Assembly: GCA_016098155.1 (NCBI GenBank)
Contig: JAAAJB010000169.1
Location: 1 to 58,445 of the forward strand
Source of the DNA: Actinomortierella ambigua
Lineage: Eukaryota > Mortierellomycota > Mortierellomycetes > Mortierellales > Mortierellaceae
DNA length: 58,445 bases
Reading direction: 5' to 3'
The position numbers were made by a program, and so were the translations under genes. This document shows, piece by piece, positions 21,298-33,005 of this stretch. How positions within the stretch are numbered: the first letter of the stretch is position 1; every line of letters begins with the position of its first letter. Under the pieces are notes generated by a model. The model saw only the letters and a list, made by a program, of their open reading frames with translations, had not been told where the DNA came from and ran no database searches.

Positions 21298-24129
21298 ATG
21301 GCGACACTCCCTCCACCTCTACCCAGTGCCATCAACGGTTTTGGCGCCAGTGTCAACAGTGCCGAGACGGATGCCAACAAGAATGAGAATGGCGCCGCCT
21401 CGCCACAGGAGAACAACCCAGACGAGCCTGTGGGCATTATCTACCCTCCTCCAGAGATCCGCAAGGTAGCCGACAAAACTGCTGCCTTTGTGGCCACCTC
21501 TGGATCGGGCGCACAGCTGGAGGAGCGTTTGCGCCAGAGCGAGATCAACAACCCCAAGTTTTGTTTCTTGAACCCCACCGACCCTTACCATGCCTACTAT
21601 GCCATGAAGATCAAAGAAACCAAGGAGGGCACCAGTACGTTGGTTAATATCAGGAATGAGTTGCCTTGAATGGGATATTTTGTTCTATATCGCTGCAAGC
21701 AGGTTTCTAACCCTTGGTTCTCGAATTGCGTTTTTTTTTTGTACTAGCTCCTCAAGCGGTCGAGGTCCAGGCAGAGGTTGAAGCGGCAATGGAAGAGGTT
21801 GAGTTCAAGCCTCCAGAGGAGCCGCCAGCATTGGACTTTATTGCATCTATGCCACCCGTCTCAGCTCAGGACTTGTAAGAAACCTTCAGCGTACTTCTTT
21901 CAGGAGTGATAACATGGGGAGCATTTTGGATTCAGTTGATTAACCCCTTCCCTCTTATTCTTGAACAACAGGGATATCATCAAGCTGACAGCGCAGTTTG
22001 TGGCAAGGAATGGCAGACAGTTTATGACGTCCTTGGCACAGCGCGAATCGCGCAACTTCCAGTTTGACTTTTTGAAGCCCAACCACAGTTTGTTCACCTT
22101 CTTTTCGACACTTGTGGATCAATACACAAAAGTGCTTGTGCCGAGCAACACCATGATGGAGCAGGTCGAAATGAGAGCCAAGGACAAGTATGCTGTCCAA
22201 GACATGGTCATGCGCCGCGTCGAGTACACGGCCTACCAGCAGGAACTCAAAAAGAAGCGTGACGAGAAGGAAGATGCAGAGCGAGGTAAGGACCTGCATT
22301 TGGTGTCGGTGTCGCTCTATTGCCATCTCTGTCGAAATCGAACACTTTTCCTTAAGCTATATCTTCTTTTTATTCTTGCAAATCTGTGGAAAATAGCTGC
22401 CTTCTTGTCGATCGACTGGCAGGACTTTGTGGTGGTGGAAACAATCGAGTTTACAGATGCAGATGACGCCCAAGAGTTGCCAGGACCCAAGTCACTGAGT
22501 GAGCTGGAGAGCATGTCGCTTGCACAAAAGAGGATGGCGCGCAACCTGGCAGCACTTCAGGAGGCTGGAGACGACGATATGCCACAGGACATTGAGATTG
22601 ACAACGATGACATGGTTGACTCGGACGAAGAAGTCGAATCGCCACCACCACAGCCAGCACCAGCGGCGGCCCCTGCAGTGTCGACGCGCATGGAGGAGGA
22701 CGAGGTTACGCCAGCATTGCCTCCTTCGACGGACGGCGCCATGATGGCAGCCCCAAAGCTGTCAGGTCCAATGAAGATCCGCGAGAACTTTGTGCCCAAG
22801 GCGTTTGTGGGCCGTACGGGCGCAGCGTTGCAGGAGATTACGCAAATCTGTCAGATCTGTGGGCAGTCGATCCCCGTGTCGGAGATGGAGGAGCACGTCA
22901 AGGCCGATCTGGCGGACCCACGGTTCCGAGAGGAGCGTCGGGCACTCGAAGCCCGGCAACAGGCAGCGAACGTGCTCTTGGATGGTGCGATGGTCGCGCG
23001 GAATCTGCAACAGTTCCAGGCCCACCGAGCCAACGAGGAAAAGACGGCCGAGGAAGAACGCAAGAAACAGATCGAGCGCGAAAAGAATGCTTGGGATGGC
23101 GCCTCAGACTCGGTGTCGGCGGCGACTCAACGAAGCGTCGCCGCCGCTGCTGCCAACTACACGCCCGAGGCGCCCGTGGACCCTTCCAAACTGGTGGGTC
23201 CTCGCTTCGGAGGAGCACCGCCGGTGCCCTCGTTTGGGGCGACCTCATCGTCTGGCTCTGCTCCTCAACCACAATTATACCGCCAACCTGGAACGTATAA
23301 CCAAACCTTCTCCATTGTCAACCCTGTGCCTCCTCCGTCCTCTTCGACTGCAACCTCCACAGCATCATCATCTTCCGCCTCCACTACAGCACCGGTCCCC
23401 ACATCAACAGGATCTGCTGCTCCAGCAAGCAGCGGAGTGGTACCACCTCCTGTCCTTCTTCCGGGCATGCTCCCACCACCACCAGGTATGCCGCACCTGC
23501 CACCACCACCATTTGCAGGAGCCTTCCCACCACCTCCGCCCGGTGGATTCTTCGGTCTCCCGGTCCGGTCACCAGCAGAGGCGGCTGCGCATCTGCCACC
23601 GCAGCCACCGCTCCCACCATCGTCGTCGGCCCCGCAGCCACCACTTCCTCCTTCCCTCCCAAGCCGACCAACGATTCCCGCACAGGTGCCGCCGCCGGGC
23701 CGGCATGCGGGCGAGGACTTTGGCGGACCGGATCGTGACTCGAAGCGGTTTAAGAGCGAGCATCACCATCGTCCACACCACCAGCATCAGCCCCATCATC
23801 ACAACCAACATCATCATAATCAACAACAAGACCAAGCAGGCGGCCAAAGCTGGATCACGCTGGAGATTATGATGCCAGAGGCTGGGGCAAGTGACATGCG
23901 GCCGGAATGGAACCGCGATGGTCTAGCCTCGGTGGTGTTGGAGAACTTGGTGGCGGGCACTTTGATCTCGACGGTCAAGGACAAGATCTTGGGATTGACT
24001 GGGTTCCCGGCCGGCAAGCAGAAACTGATGACGCCGACGGGAACCGTTACCAAGAACCAGGCCACGCTGGCCGAGTATGGCTTGCGGTTGGGACAGCGTG
24101 CAGAGATGCGACTGGCTGTGAAGAAGTAA
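21298..24129 (+). CDS. SF3A1: Splicing factor 3A subunit 1 (U2 snRNP; Prp21/SAP114 family)
   Basis: Four exons, join(21298..21634,21748..21874,21972..22285,22397..24129), 836 residues, phases consistent. SURP module 1 lies at about 53-106 (EIRKVADKTAAFVATSG...FLNPTDPYHAYY) and SURP module 2 at about 155-210 (DIIKLTAQFVARNG...FDFLKPNH), followed by the conserved SIDWQDFVVVETIEF segment and an IREN/CQICGQSIP block near the middle. A long Pro-rich region and a His-rich run precede a C-terminal ubiquitin-like domain (last ~85 residues). SF3A1 bridges U1 and U2 snRNPs and is needed for branch-site recognition in prespliceosome assembly in the nucleus. Length is close to the human protein. Intron 3 (22286-22396) is 111 bases, a multiple of three with no in-frame stop, so retention would insert 37 residues just ahead of the conserved Asp-Trp segment. 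Confidence 0.94.
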
Positions 24130-24467
24130 GAGCTGGAAGGAAAAGGAAGGAGGATGAGGAAGGAAGGAAGGAGATGTAGCAGGCCAGAATAGAACGAAGC
24201 AGTAGTCATTTTTAAATTTCAATCATAACAAAAAAAATTGAAGCGTATGTCCGAAAACACCTAGCAATATGAATTTTTTTCGGCCGCTTTTCGTCGCGCA
24301 ACTGGTCCAGTTCGTCGATTGCAGCAGTACTAGCAGGTTGGGGAAGGGGGAGGGGGGTGCTTGAACGATTTGAGCTGCCAAAAAAAGAAACGAAACATCT
24401 TTGTTGCGGAAAATATGTACAGAGGAAAAAAAAAAATAGCGTGCGAAACTACGTAAGGTTTTCAGCT

Positions 24468-27400
24468 CTAGGTCGCAATGGTATGTGAAGAAGAAAGCGA
24501 AGTATGGTCTTGAGCAAAAATTGGCATCGGGAGTTGGTACCGCTGATGACCGTTCTCTTCTCCCTCGTTGTGTGCTAGGTGATGTTGTTGTTGATGGTGA
24601 TAGTATTGCTGGTGCGGCTGTGGATGTCGTTGTTGCTGCGCATCCACTCTCGCTTCCCTGTCTCTTTCTTCGTCCTCTTCCTCTTCCTCAATGCTCGGTC
24701 GTTCAGACTCAAAAAAGTACTGCTTGTTGGCCGGTAAAGAAGCCAGATGGATGAGCGCATGGAACTCTTGGCGGCAGATCGGGCAGCGCTGAGGGGTTCG
24801 GCGGCGTAGCACATCCGCGCACTCGTTGCAGATGCAGAAATGACGACAGGGCAGTACCAGAGTATCCTTGACGTCCGACAGACAAATCACACACTCGGGC
24901 GCATCCAGCAATACTGTGTTCACTTGAGGCTGCGCTTGTTGCTGTTGTTGTTGCTGCTGCTGCTCTGGTGGCTGCTGCTCTGCTAAATCTGGCTGTTGCT
25001 GGTGGTGAAGAGGCTGGTCAGAGGCCATAGCCCCAATACCAATGGCGGGATTGTGACCGACATCGTTTCTCGACAGCTCGCCTTCACAGTGACCACCATC
25101 ATCGCCACTGTTGGTACGCATGGGAGTGTGCGACTCGATTCCATGATCGCCAGCTGCCGTCGATCCCATCGAGGATGTGGAGAGTCGGTGACGGACCTCG
25201 CCATGGAGCAAAGGCGAAAGATGACCGCTCACAACTAAGAGCGACGACTCCTCTGAGGCTACCCCAGCCGTACCAGTCCTCGAGTGCGATGGGCTGGAAG
25301 GGGCTTCCGATCCCAACAGGGTCGACGCCGAGTAGCGATGCCGGACGATCGAATCCTCGTGTGGACCCTTATCCTTGGACTCTTGCTCATTTCCAAGTCC
25401 ATCGAGTGCATGGGAAGGTGAAGCAGACGACGAAACCGATAGCGATGCTAAAGAACCAGTATCCTCCTCTACCCGTAGCTCATCAATATGCTGGCTCTCC
25501 CACGACGGCCGTGGGAGAGCAGAGTCCTGCAGCACACAAGTAGAAGTGGCGGACGGCTCCGCAGCAGCAGTCGTCAAGACAGAGGCTGAATCGCCCAAGA
25601 GCTCCGTCATCCGCGTCATGACCGATTCGGCACGACTCTGTCTGGACAAGGACCGTGACAGCCGTTTGGCCTTGGCCTCCATCGCTTGCTGCTCTCGATA
25701 TTCCTCTGCCGACAATGGTGTTGCGCTTGTCCTGGTGAATTGTGGAAGCAGTTCCTCGCGATCGCTACCATCTTCCATGATGCCCAGTCCTTGAACATTG
25801 CTACGGCTAGTTGGTGTCACTGGAGGATGATAGGACGGGGAGTGCGGGATATCTCCCCCTCCAGCTGAATCACGCATGAGTGCCGCTGGCGCTGGTGGCA
25901 TAGGAAGACTGGCTCCAGCCGATGCCGTTACAGAGGGGCTGTGCTGGGTCGGAATAGGAGAAGGGGACGGATCACTTCCAGGGGTAGCCGCTGTGGTGTT
26001 TGGTGTTGCATCCGTGAAGCCATAGATCTCCTGGATCAAATAATGGTTCGAGTTCATCCAGACTTTCTGCTTCATGACTTTGAGCTCAAAACCACCCTCA
26101 GTGCTGATGTGGAAACTGCAGAATGTTGAGATGGCCTGGTTCTCCACCAAATACAGGCCAGGGGTATCACATGCGAGTGTCTTTGAGTCTCGCGGGTCTA
26201 TTTCAAGTTAGTGCATGAACAAAAAAAAATTGGTGAGCACATTGCGCTCATAAACAGAGAGAGCTAAAGCGGAGAAAAATAACTAACAAGGCCGAAAGAA
26301 ACAAAAATTACCTCCTGCTTGCTTCTTGGACTCGATGACAATGATCAAGGGATAGTACTGGTCCTCAATGGGCAACATCTTGTGAGAGTAGCTTGACCGC
26401 CCCTTTCCAGGTCCAGTCTTATTCAGCGACACGTCACTCGAACTATCGAGGCCAGATTGATCATCGTCGGAATCCGTCTCCCAGACATCAGCACTATGGC
26501 CCAATTCACCAGCACCATTCTGGTCGACATCCACCAAATACTCTGCCTCTTCCCAGTGGGCACCCCTTCCAGTCCCTGTACCCGCTCCTCCATGCGAGGA
26601 TCGCGGTGCGCCACGCTGCTGGCTCCGCTGTTGCCGTTGCTCAAGCTGTTTTTGTCGGCGCCTCAAACGCCGCTCTTCACGATTACGCTGCTTCTCAAGC
26701 ATACGCATCGCTGCCGAAGGCAATCCTTGCATGGTCAGCTCAGGCAGCGACAGGTTATACAAGGGCAAGATGGGCGATACAAAGCGTTGATTGAGTCCCG
26801 CGTCAAAATGATAGACGGTTGGCTGTGGAAGATGGAACAACCGTTTGAGTCGGAAACCAAGGAAGACCATCGTCTGATCCTCGTCATCGCCTTGCTCGCC
26901 TTCCTCCTCCTCAGGGGCCATTAAAATGAGCTCCTCAACCTCCTTGGTCACCCAGAAGAGCTTGATGTCGCAGGGTGTCTGGCTGTCAAACATAAAGTCA
27001 AGTCGGTAGCTAGGCAAACCAAGCACGCTTTGTTGAAATGGCGGTGGAGTTGCTGCTGCACCCTGTGGCGGTTGTACATGATGGTGGCATCCACCATCGC
27101 CTCCTGCTGTTCCGATACCTGCACCAGGTTCTGTATATCCCCCAACGCCTGCAAATGCGGGAGCGGTTTCGGGAGCAGCTCTGTGGTTTGAGTTGGCGTT
27201 ACCGGATGCGTTCTTTGAGGAGGACAAGGGACTGAGGTTTTTGACGAGTCGAATCGTGCTCTTTTTCAAGTTGACTGGGCATGCGAGAGCAGTAGGTGAT
27301 CGTTTGGTGGGTTGCTAGATAGATCATGACAATGGAAGGACCTGTTAGATAAAGCAAGAAAAATCGCCCCTACATATGCAAGGAGATGAAAAACAAGCAC

Positions 27401-28804
27401 AACAAAAAAAAATAGTTGAATTCATACCATTTCGCGTGCAATGCCTTGCTTTCGTAAGCTCTCCTCTTCTTCATTCAGCTCCTGTCGATCCTCATCCGTC
27501 TCTTCATCATCGTCCATATCGACCCATCCGCCTTCGACATCTCTGAGCTCCTGTTCCAGTGACTTCAGATCCACTGTACCGGCTTTCTGGACTTCAGTCA
27601 ACAACGGGTTGACCGACAAGCCAGAGATGAGATTGTAGAGGTGATTATTGCGATAGTAGAGAAGCTTATCCTTTTGAATGTGTTGAGATTGAGTTAGCGC
27701 TGCTGGTGCTGTGGTGTTGGCGGACGTGTGGTGTTGCGAAGGATAGGGCCCCCCAGGTGAGGCGGCCATCGCCGCAGCATCCTGACTGGTGCGCTGATGC
27801 TGGAGTTGCTCCATTCGCTGTTGTTGTTGGCGACGCTGCTGGCGATCTCGACGGCGTTGGAGCTCATCGCGTTGTTGTTGCTCTAGCTGATGCTCTAGGA
27901 GCCGCTGCAATTGAACTTGTTCCGGCGATTGCTCTACCACGGGCCTAAAGGCGGGTCCAAAGTAGATGGGATGGTGATCATAGCCATGTCGCACTTCCCG
28001 TTGATAGTTACCAGGGCGCCGTTGCCCATACCCAAAACGACGCTGGCGTTGATGACGGCGACGACGACGGTCATCGCTATCGCCACCACCACCCCGACCA
28101 GTACCGTTATTTTGGAGGTGCGATTGGCGAGAGTTGCGTGTCGCGTAGAGGTAGCGCTGGTGGCGCTGTGGGTGTTGATAAGAAGATGCTTGGAAGGAAG
28201 GCCGGGAAGCTCCCGTGAAAGCCGATCGTGCACGACCAAAACTAGAGGAGAAAGCAGGACGCATCCGTGCAGCGACGGTGTCCAAGGCTCTCATCATGGC
28301 CCAGCCACCACCTCCTCCACCATCCCCTCCCCCGTTAAAGTCGGTACCTCTATGCTGACGATGATGTTGATGTTGATGACGAGGGTGACGGTGGCTGCCT
28401 CTTCTCAGATGGTTGGTTTGTCCGCCTCCGCCAGGCCCACGGCGGCCATAAGGCCCTCCATGCTCTCCACCGACGGTGTGGTTATCGCCCTCGTCTTCGT
28501 AAAGTTCATCCGCCTCTGCGTATTCGTCGTCCTCCGACATGGACTCGTACTCACTATCGTTGTCGCTGCTATCCGTGCCATCATCGCTCGGGTACAGGTC
28601 GCCCGGGCCACGATGAACATGACGTAGTACGTATCCGTTCTCGGCGTCCGAAAGACCTTGGCCGCTTCCTAAACCACTTCCCCCTCTTCGCTGCCAGTTG
28701 TGTGGTGCATGCTGGCTTCTACCAGATTGGCGCTCAGGGTATCCACTGCCGTCGTAGTAGCCGTCAGCGCCCGCTTCTGGCAGGCGGGACGAGGTGGCAC
28801 CCAT
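24468..28804 (-). CDS. MGRN1: Giant mahogunin/LUL-type RING E3 ubiquitin ligase, probably N-myristoylated
   Basis: Three exons, complement(join(24468..26197,26312..27314,27428..28804)), 1369 residues; the phases (0 and 1) agree. The start MGATSSR has Gly2 and small residues as in N-myristoylated MGRN1/LUL proteins. A long Gly/Arg/His/Gln-rich disordered region fills residues 1-380. The family core begins with PVNLKKSTIRLVK (near 470), then a beta-rich domain (DFMFDSQTPCDIKLFW...PLIIVIES) and NSNHYLIQEIYGF, the segment that precedes the RING in mahogunin. The RING (about 1229-1268) reads CVICLSDVKDTLVLPCRHFC...CPIC, with the same Cys/His spacing as MGRN1. Members ubiquitinate membrane and endosomal cargo, for example TSG101 in animals. 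The protein is over twice the usual length because of inserted low-complexity tracts before and inside the core and a Gln/His-rich C-tail. Confidence 0.91.
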
Positions 28805-28844
28805 TGAGAGGAGGAAAGAGGCGAGTTACTACGCTCTCTCTCCG

Positions 28845-28868
28845 TGGCGTGGCGTGGCGTGGCGTGGT
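28845..28868. repeat. Tandem GGCGT pentamer
   Basis: Four to five copies of GGCGT lie just upstream of the RING ligase start codon, in its presumed 5' leader. Confidence 0.8.
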
Positions 28869-29400
28869 GAGGCAGTCGTTGTTCGGGTTGTTCGGGTTGT
28901 TGAAAGGCGAGGGGAGAATGACAAAGTCAGCCAAAAAGGAAGATGGTGATGATGAGCACTACACTGAGCAGACGGGCAAAGGCAAAGGCTCGAATTGAAA
29001 TGAGAGAGAGAGTGTGGGCGTTCCGTGTGCAATTGTGTGGGTAGGAAGGGTGGGAGAGATGCAAATGAGCGACAGAGTCGTATTTTTAGGGAGCGAGCTC
29101 TACACAACGCTGCAGCCTCTTTTGTTTGGCTTCACGCCCTTTCACCGGGCTATTTGAGTGGGTGCCCTGACCCCTCCTTCACCCGTGAGCCTCCAGAAGA
29201 CATCTCAGCCGCAATGCAGTAGAGAGAGGAGAGAGTGGAAACTAAAGACGTGCTCCATTGGGGGGGGGGGTGAGAGAGAGAGAGAGGAAGAGGCATGTTG
29301 GATAAGTGTGTTGTTTGCAGCCCGCTTGGACATCTTTGTAACTTTTGGTGGCAACGCCTACATGTCAATCTCCTTCTCTCTCTCTCTCATATACTCTCGT

Positions 29401-29436
29401 CCCCTCTCCCTCTCCCTCTCCCTCTCCCTCTCCCTC
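29401..29436. repeat. Tandem CCCTCT hexamer
   Basis: About six pyrimidine-only hexamers directly upstream of the F-box gene start. Such CT blocks are common next to transcription starts in fungi. Confidence 0.8.
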
Positions 29437-29450
29437 CTCAATCATCACCA

Positions 29451-31010
29451 ATGATCCACACCTTGCATCCTCTCGACATTCCCCTCATCCAATCATGCAT
29501 CGCCTCTCGTCTGTCTCGACGGGATGTTGCCTCCTGTTGCGGCGTTAGCAAGACCTGGAGAGCCATCTTCACTCCCTTGTTATGGGAGTCTGTCAATACC
29601 TTCCTCAACCCCTTCTCAACGTTCTCCTTCGCTAACCCAGACTTTGAAGATGCTCTGAGGCGGCACAGCGATAGCATTCAGTCAATTTGCCTGTCTGAAT
29701 ACACTGAGGTTGCTACGTTCGTCAACTCGTATCCTCGACTAACAATGCTCTCCGCCCAGATCATTGGCAGCATTCAGTTTTCAAACCTAGCGCTGTTGGT
29801 TGGGTACAATCCAACCATTGACTCCCTGACTCTGGACATCAAAACCGCCCTGGATCGAGATGACTGGGCCATCTTTGCCACGCTGCCCAATCTGCGCAAA
29901 CTTTATCTGACCAGCTTTTACACCGATCTGGATGACACCGTCTTGATCACCATCCTCTCCAGATGCCCCCGCCTCGAGAGCTTCCGTCTCGAATGCAGCC
30001 ATGCACGTTATATCAAGCCCACGAGCGACACCTCATCCATGATCGCAACCTACCTACCCCAACGGTTGGCCCTGCGAGAGATTGTCTTTTTTGGCCACTT
30101 CCTCTGGGACTTTGTCCTATCGCTCCTCCCCCTTTGCCCAAGCCTCACAAAGATCACCATCCCTCTACTCGATGCCATCAGTCTGGATCGGCTGTGCCAG
30201 ATCCTAGGGGAAAACAAATGTCCACAGTTGACCATCCTGGACTTTTCCCGCTTTCACAACGGGCAGAGCGAGATCTTTGCTCGGATCATCCACAGCTGTC
30301 GCCATCTTGCCCTGAAGGACGTGCGCCTCGTCTGGGGCTTCACCGGCAGAGACACTCTTGAGGCCCTCTGGCAACACCATGGCCCAAGTCTCGAGGCCCT
30401 CCGCGTGACCAAGTGCATGGACAACGTCACGAGCCAGGATCTGGCTGCCGTCGTCGCCGCCTGTCCAAGACTCAAGGTCCTCCATCTTCGGAACTGGAGC
30501 GGCAACACGGCACTCATGGCCAGGGATATTGTCTCGACAGTCAGTGGTGGCGCTATCGGTGCGTGGTCAAAGACGGGATGGTCTTGCTACAACCTCGTCG
30601 AGCTGCGTGTCACTATCGCAGGTATTTGTACTACATCTCAAAGCGGTTGTCCGGTGCACGAGGATTGCCAAACGCTCCAGAGGGAGGTCTATCGTCTCTT
30701 CAGTCGGCTAACTCACCTCCGAGTGCTAGATGTTGGGTGCCGGTCGAGCATCGCCCGTGTTGATCTTCGACAGAAGGGTGGCCTTGAGTGGACGTTGGTC
30801 AGTGGCATGGGCCAGTTGCACACACTAAGAGGGCTCGAAGAGCTCAGTGCCCGGCATATGGAGAATGGCGTGGGTGTACCAGAATTAGAGTGGATGAAAG
30901 AGCATTGGCCGCGACTCAACTGTGTCGAGGGTCTTATCACTGGAAGGGTCAAAGAAAACGAAGTAGAGACTTGGCTTCGTGAGCGCTGGCCGACCCTCAG
31001 CTGGTCATAG
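29451..31010 (+). CDS. F-box protein with leucine-rich repeats (SCF substrate adaptor)
   Basis: Intronless, 519 residues. The start was chosen at MIHTLHPLDIPLIQ, directly after the CT block. The first ~45 residues form a divergent F-box (LDIPLIQSCIASRLSRRDVASCCGVSKTWRAIFTPLLW), which docks on Skp1 in SCF ubiquitin ligases. The rest is a series of leucine-rich units of about 25-30 residues, such as LTMLSAQIIGSIQFSNLALL, LPNLRKLYLTSFYTDLDD, CPRLESFRLE, CPSLTKITIPLLDAIS, LEALRVTKCMD and CPRLKVLHLRNWSG, giving a solenoid for substrate binding. It ends at a Trp-rich tail. Such F-box/LRR proteins form a large family in Mortierella-like fungi. The substrate is unknown. Confidence 0.87.
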   Translation: MIHTLHPLDIPLIQSCIASRLSRRDVASCCGVSKTWRAIFTPLLWESVNTFLNPFSTFSFANPDFEDALRRHSDSIQSICLSEYTEVATFVNSYPRLTMLSAQIIGSIQFSNLALLVGYNPTIDSLTLDIKTALDRDDWAIFATLPNLRKLYLTSFYTDLDDTVLITILSRCPRLESFRLECSHARYIKPTSDTSSMIATYLPQRLALREIVFFGHFLWDFVLSLLPLCPSLTKITIPLLDAISLDRLCQILGENKCPQLTILDFSRFHNGQSEIFARIIHSCRHLALKDVRLVWGFTGRDTLEALWQHHGPSLEALRVTKCMDNVTSQDLAAVVAACPRLKVLHLRNWSGNTALMARDIVSTVSGGAIGAWSKTGWSCYNLVELRVTIAGICTTSQSGCPVHEDCQTLQREVYRLFSRLTHLRVLDVGCRSSIARVDLRQKGGLEWTLVSGMGQLHTLRGLEELSARHMENGVGVPELEWMKEHWPRLNCVEGLITGRVKENEVETWLRERWPTLSWS

Positions 31011-31044
31011 ATCTATTTTTCACCTTTTGTATATACATATAAAA

Positions 31045-31050
31045 AATAAA
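31045..31050 (+). terminator. Candidate polyadenylation signal of the F-box gene
   Basis: AATAAA lies 35 bases after the stop codon, inside an AT-rich stretch. Confidence 0.5.
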
Positions 31051-31796
31051 AGCCCAGAGAAATACGAATCACTGCTTCGCTACGCAGCGGGCCGTACCAT
31101 GAGTACTGGGAATAGAAGGTACTTTATTGTACCCAAACACCCGAGTTAGCGAAATAATTTCTATCCAAAATAAGGTGCGAGCATGTGGTCCGACCACTCC
31201 ACCTGCTTCTTCGACCTCCTCCCCACCCCCGTCGCGTAACATTGGATTCTACTCAGACTGGAGTGAATAATTGTATAGGTTAGTCAAGTATCAAAAGTTT
31301 TTGTCGCCAATGGTCCTGCATGACAATGGTGCCTTATCTCCAGTCGAGGCCAAGGAGTAGGCAACACCATAATCTTTGGAGTGAAAAAGGTGAGTACAGC
31401 ACCGTTGGGTATGCTTTTTTCCGGTGCTGGCCCAACCGTCCATCCAAGCGCTCGAGAGATCGGGCGGATGGCAGTGACAGAGCAGCCGAGACTTAAGAAT
31501 CTTCAGCACCGCTCCTGTCTGCGGAAGGCAGTGGTTGCCTCAGCTTCATTCCTCATCGCACCTTGGGGATTCATGACCGAAGAGGAAGGTTCGCAAGTAT
31601 TGATCACATGCTTGAACAGCGGTGATTCAGACCTGTTGTCAGAGATAGAAGGACCACAAGATAACCATGTCATGGCCCGCGACCTGTATCACAGACCTGT
31701 CCTGCTGCATTTGTCGAGCCAACAATCACGATCACTAGACGTATGATTCTAAGGTTTGTCAGACAGATTGAGAATGGCGGGTGGGAAGTTCTATAG

Positions 31797-31931
31797 AATG
31801 ATCTGTGTAAAGCAACCGTTGCTCAGGAGAAAGACAAGCACACCATTGCCTTGAGTAAGAAAGAGCGTAGGCAGAGCTATGGTGATGAGGAGGCGCCCGG
31901 GGAGCAGCAGTGGTTATTTAAACTGCCCTGA
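31797..31931 (+). pseudogene. Orphan exon-like fragment, function unknown
   Basis: Directly after a CTATAG acceptor-like site an open frame of 44 codons runs to a TGA. Its composition is that of a real soluble protein: charged and helical in the middle (KDKHTIALSKKERRQSYGD) with a C-terminal Trp-Leu-Phe motif. No matching upstream exon was found within a few hundred bases. It may be the last exon of a decayed or displaced gene, or chance. Confidence 0.3.
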
Positions 31932-32252
31932 TACAGCCTATTGCAGAGAATATTCTACATGAACCCTATGATCAACTTTGCTCCCTTCAGAGTAGGCTGA
32001 AGTTGAGCGTGATGGAAAGACGACGATTTTGAATCTATGTAGACAGCAGTAGCCGCGACAGATCGCTCAGGGCACTATTGAACCTTCCAAACCTCTGTAA
32101 TAAGAGGCGTGGGTCAAAGGTCGAGTTAACGTAGGACTTCCCAAAAAGGAAGGTGGAATGGAGGGCAGGGTGACAAAATCCGAGCTAATTTGGTCATTCG
32201 AGATTTTTTCACGAAACTCATTCTCACTTGCTTTCCACTATCCGTACTCGCG

Positions 32253-32274
32253 TTGCATTGCATTGCATTGCATT
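32253..32274. repeat. Tandem TTGCA pentamer
   Basis: Four copies of TTGCA and a partial fifth, upstream of the first large direct repeat. Confidence 0.85.
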
Positions 32275-32400
32275 AACCCATCAATCAGCTCTGTGCCACG
32301 CGTCTCTACGTTTTATCTCCACCTCTTACACTTGTAAATCTTTCCTCTCTACACCATCTCCTCCCCTTCCTTTGCCCTTAGTGTTTGCCGCTGTTTCTGT

Positions 32401-33005
32401 TAAGCAGAGCGAATTCTGGAATTACTAGCGCATAGCAGCACAGGTAATGTTCAAAAAGTCATTCATTTATAATTGTTGATGCTGGAGAGCGTAGATTGCA
32501 AATCGCTCTTCCTTCGTACAAGCCGGTGCTCTTTAGCTTGTTCCGTTTAGTTCGCGGCGGAAAGGTGGAGAGTGGGGTGAAGGAAGGGTGGTTGGCTCAG
32601 CGTATGCTGCAGCAGTCTGTCTTCGTATAAGCCGGTTCTTTCTTAGCTTGTCTCTGCTTAGTTCGCGGCGGAGGGCGGAAAGTGGGGTGGAGAGAGACTC
32701 TGATCGACGTTGGAAGGCACATGCATGTCAGTCCTGGTTCTCTCTTAGTGGCTTCTGTGTCAGTTCGCGGCAGAAGGCGGAGGGTGGAGGCTGGCGTGTT
32801 CAACATTTGCTCGTCATACTCTTTCATGAAGGAGCTACCTTAAAAGAAACTCTCTAATTAATTTCTTCATTTTTGTACCCTATTCAACTTCCTTGCACGT
32901 TGTGTCTATGTCCTCTGCTCAGAGCCAATCGTAACAAAGCAGCGGCATGGATGCGAAGAAGATGGATCGTTTGGACGACGGAGCTGGCACGAGGGCCAAA
33001 GAAAA
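32401..33005 (+). repeat. Long direct repeat, copy A
   Basis: A ~605-base block that recurs at 33665-34275 with roughly 90% identity by eye. It starts at TAAGCAG, runs through three internal units with the core AGTTCGCGGCGG, then an AT-rich stretch, and ends after the ATG and first ~18 codons of the downstream frame. Copies therefore share a promoter-like region and the same N-terminus (MDAK...RLDDGA). Confidence 0.85.
32507..32800 (+). repeat. Three internal ~110-base units within copy A
   Basis: Units starting near 32511, 32620 and 32733 share CTTCGTAYAAGCCGGTTCTT, TTAGCTTG, AGTTCGCGGCGG and GGCGGAAAGTGGGGTG; the third is more divergent and lacks the CTTCGTA head. The same three units occur in copy B from about 33785, 33897 and 34005. 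Six related units in total. Function unknown. Confidence 0.75.

Larger units (their letters stand above)
28805..29450. promoter_or_regulatory. Divergent promoter region of the RING ligase and F-box genes
   Basis: 646 bases between two divergent starts. It holds a GGCGT pentamer run (28845-28868), GA and CT tracts, and a CCCTCT hexamer run just upstream of the F-box start. Both genes must be driven from here. Confidence 0.5.
31011..32400. other. Gene-poor stretch with one coding-like fragment
   Basis: About 1.4 kb after the F-box gene. One segment (31797-31931) looks like an exon and is listed separately. A 121-codon open frame at 31381-31746 has ordinary but unrecognised composition and no supporting context. 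The rest shows no gene. Confidence 0.45.

Noticed and set aside
22790..23872. 360-codon plus-strand frame inside SF3A1
   Set aside because: Out-of-frame shadow: Arg/His/Pro-rich, while the overlapping frame carries the SF3A1 domains.
27911..28627. 238-codon plus-strand frame opposite the RING ligase
   Set aside because: Antisense of Gly/Arg/His-rich coding sequence; its Val/Ile/Thr-rich composition follows from that.
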